Assembly: GCA_030628305.1 (NCBI GenBank)
Contig: DAOVRE010000103.1
Coordinates: forward strand, 1-6,245
Direction: 5' to 3'
Source: Candidatus Heimdallarchaeota archaeon
Lineage (GTDB): Archaea; Asgardarchaeota; Heimdallarchaeia; Heimdallarchaeales; Heimdallarchaeaceae
DNA: 6,245 nucleotides
Shown: positions 5,559 to 6,245 of the stretch, piece after piece
How the letters are laid out: each line of letters begins with the position of its first letter
Position numbering within the stretch: the stretch's first letter is position 1
Translations under genes and position numbers: made by a program
The notes under the pieces: model-generated
Told to the model about the DNA's origin: nothing
The model's database searches: none
What the model saw: only the letters and a program-made list of their open reading frames with translations

Positions 5559-6245
5559 ATGAAAAGAATAAAGATTACTAATTTTGTCTTGTTAGTTTTA
5601 CTATTCAGTTCTTTTGTAGTTCTTGATTTTTCACATTCTATTTCAGGAGAAGAATCTAATATACAAAAACCGACTGATACAAAACTTGACGCACTTACAA
5701 CTACAACTTTCTCAGGAACTACAAATATCACAACTTTCGTAGGACCAGATAACGCTCATGCTATAGTGATAGGATCTATAAAGAATGCTGTAACTTCTTT
5801 TTATTTAGAAGTCTACACGCTTTCGAGTGAATCTTTAGTTGATGAATTGATTGCCGCACATGGTAGAGGAGTTGAAGTCATCGTTCAACTGTCTGATGAT
5901 AGAGTTAATAGTTATGAAGATGCCTACACAGAGGAAGCAGCATGGAGGTTAAATGATGCAGGGATTGATGTATACTGGACAAGTTCTACATTTGTTTTCA
6001 CTCACGCAAAGTTCTGGATTGTAGATAGTCAAATCGCATACGTTTATTCGGGTAACTGGGCACCATCAAGCATTCCAGAATCACCTGAAGCAAGAACGAA
6101 TAGAGAGATGGGATTTGTGTTTAATAATGTCAATATAGCCGCATATTACGAAGATGTGTTTAATGATGATGGTTTAATTTCCACACCATATTCAGTAATG
6201 GCCCCTGGAGGCGATTTACAATCACCTGAAACAAGTGGTACATAC
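5559..6245 (+). CDS. Exported phospholipase D-like (HKD) protein, 5' part (runs off window)
   Basis: An open frame from the ATG at 5559 reaches the right edge after 229 codons. The N-terminus has a basic start (MKRIK) and a hydrophobic stretch (about residues 6-25), a signal peptide or membrane anchor, with possible cleavage near the ISG at 28-30. A Thr-rich linker follows (about 47-59). The phospholipase D fold runs from about residue 62, with a strand-helix unit (SFYLEVYTLSSESLVDELI) and then the HKD motif HAKFWIVD (H149, K151, D156), the SGNW turn (N166) and NREMGF (E183), all typical of the family. These enzymes cut phosphodiester bonds of lipids or nucleic acids through a covalent histidine intermediate. 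Only one HKD motif lies in the window; the protein either dimerises, as Nuc-type enzymes do, or has a second copy beyond the edge. The substrate cannot be told, but export suggests an extracellular or cell-surface target. It has its own TATA box and a probably leaderless start. Confidence 0.85.
   Translation, partial: MKRIKITNFVLLVLLFSSFVVLDFSHSISGEESNIQKPTDTKLDALTTTTFSGTTNITTFVGPDNAHAIVIGSIKNAVTSFYLEVYTLSSESLVDELIAAHGRGVEVIVQLSDDRVNSYEDAYTEEAAWRLNDAGIDVYWTSSTFVFTHAKFWIVDSQIAYVYSGNWAPSSIPESPEARTNREMGFVFNNVNIAAYYEDVFNDDGLISTPYSVMAPGGDLQSPETSGTY

Noticed and set aside
5549..5731. Minus-strand open frame of 60 codons
   Set aside because: It is antisense to the signal peptide and linker of the phospholipase D-like protein, whose frame is clearly the coding one.
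1..6245. tRNA, rRNA, CRISPR array, insertion sequence or attachment site
   Set aside because: No GC-rich RNA-like island, no regularly spaced repeats, no transposase or integrase motifs and no terminal inverted repeats with target duplications were seen.

Overview
The window is AT-rich, gene-dense DNA that looks archaeal. The evidence is an XPD/Rad3-type helicase with the four iron-sulfur cysteines, TATA-like boxes about 24-31 bases before several start codons, almost no Shine-Dalgarno motifs in front of first genes (apparently leaderless mRNAs), and a short hairpin plus T-run used as a terminator. A partial protein at the left edge resembles the longin/roadblock-like proteins common in Asgard archaea. 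Together with a secreted phospholipase D-like protein, this makes an Asgard-type archaeon (Heimdall/Hod/Thor-like) my best guess. That lineage call is inference, not proof.

Left half, minus strand (2607 down to 1): a very tight operon of four reading frames in which every junction overlaps. The order is a 32-codon micro-ORF (2607-2509), a 592-residue TPR-repeat protein (2509-731, TAATG junction), a PD-(D/E)XK nuclease-fold protein (734-150, ATGA junction), and the start of a longin/roadblock-like protein (160-1, 11-base overlap, running off the window). The micro-ORF and the left-edge gene are short or partial frames that an ordinary long-ORF scan would miss.

Centre (2608-2829): a divergent intergenic region of about 220 bp, rich in symmetric sequence. 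It holds a canonical TATA box for the minus operon with a perfect inverted repeat on each side, two overlapping palindromes, and a near-identical direct repeat ahead of the helicase gene.

Right half, plus strand: an XPD-family helicase carrying an N-terminal zinc ribbon (2830-4983), a small protein of unknown function (5024-5494) ending in an intrinsic terminator, and a separately promoted, exported phospholipase D-like protein (5559 to the window end, partial).

How the genes may work together: the minus operon couples a scaffold (TPR), a likely DNA-cutting enzyme (PD-(D/E)XK) and a small longin-like protein, and lies back-to-back with a DNA helicase. This is the best candidate here for an undescribed system, possibly nucleic-acid processing or defence. 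Only the domain calls and gene overlaps are seen in the sequence; the joint function is inferred.
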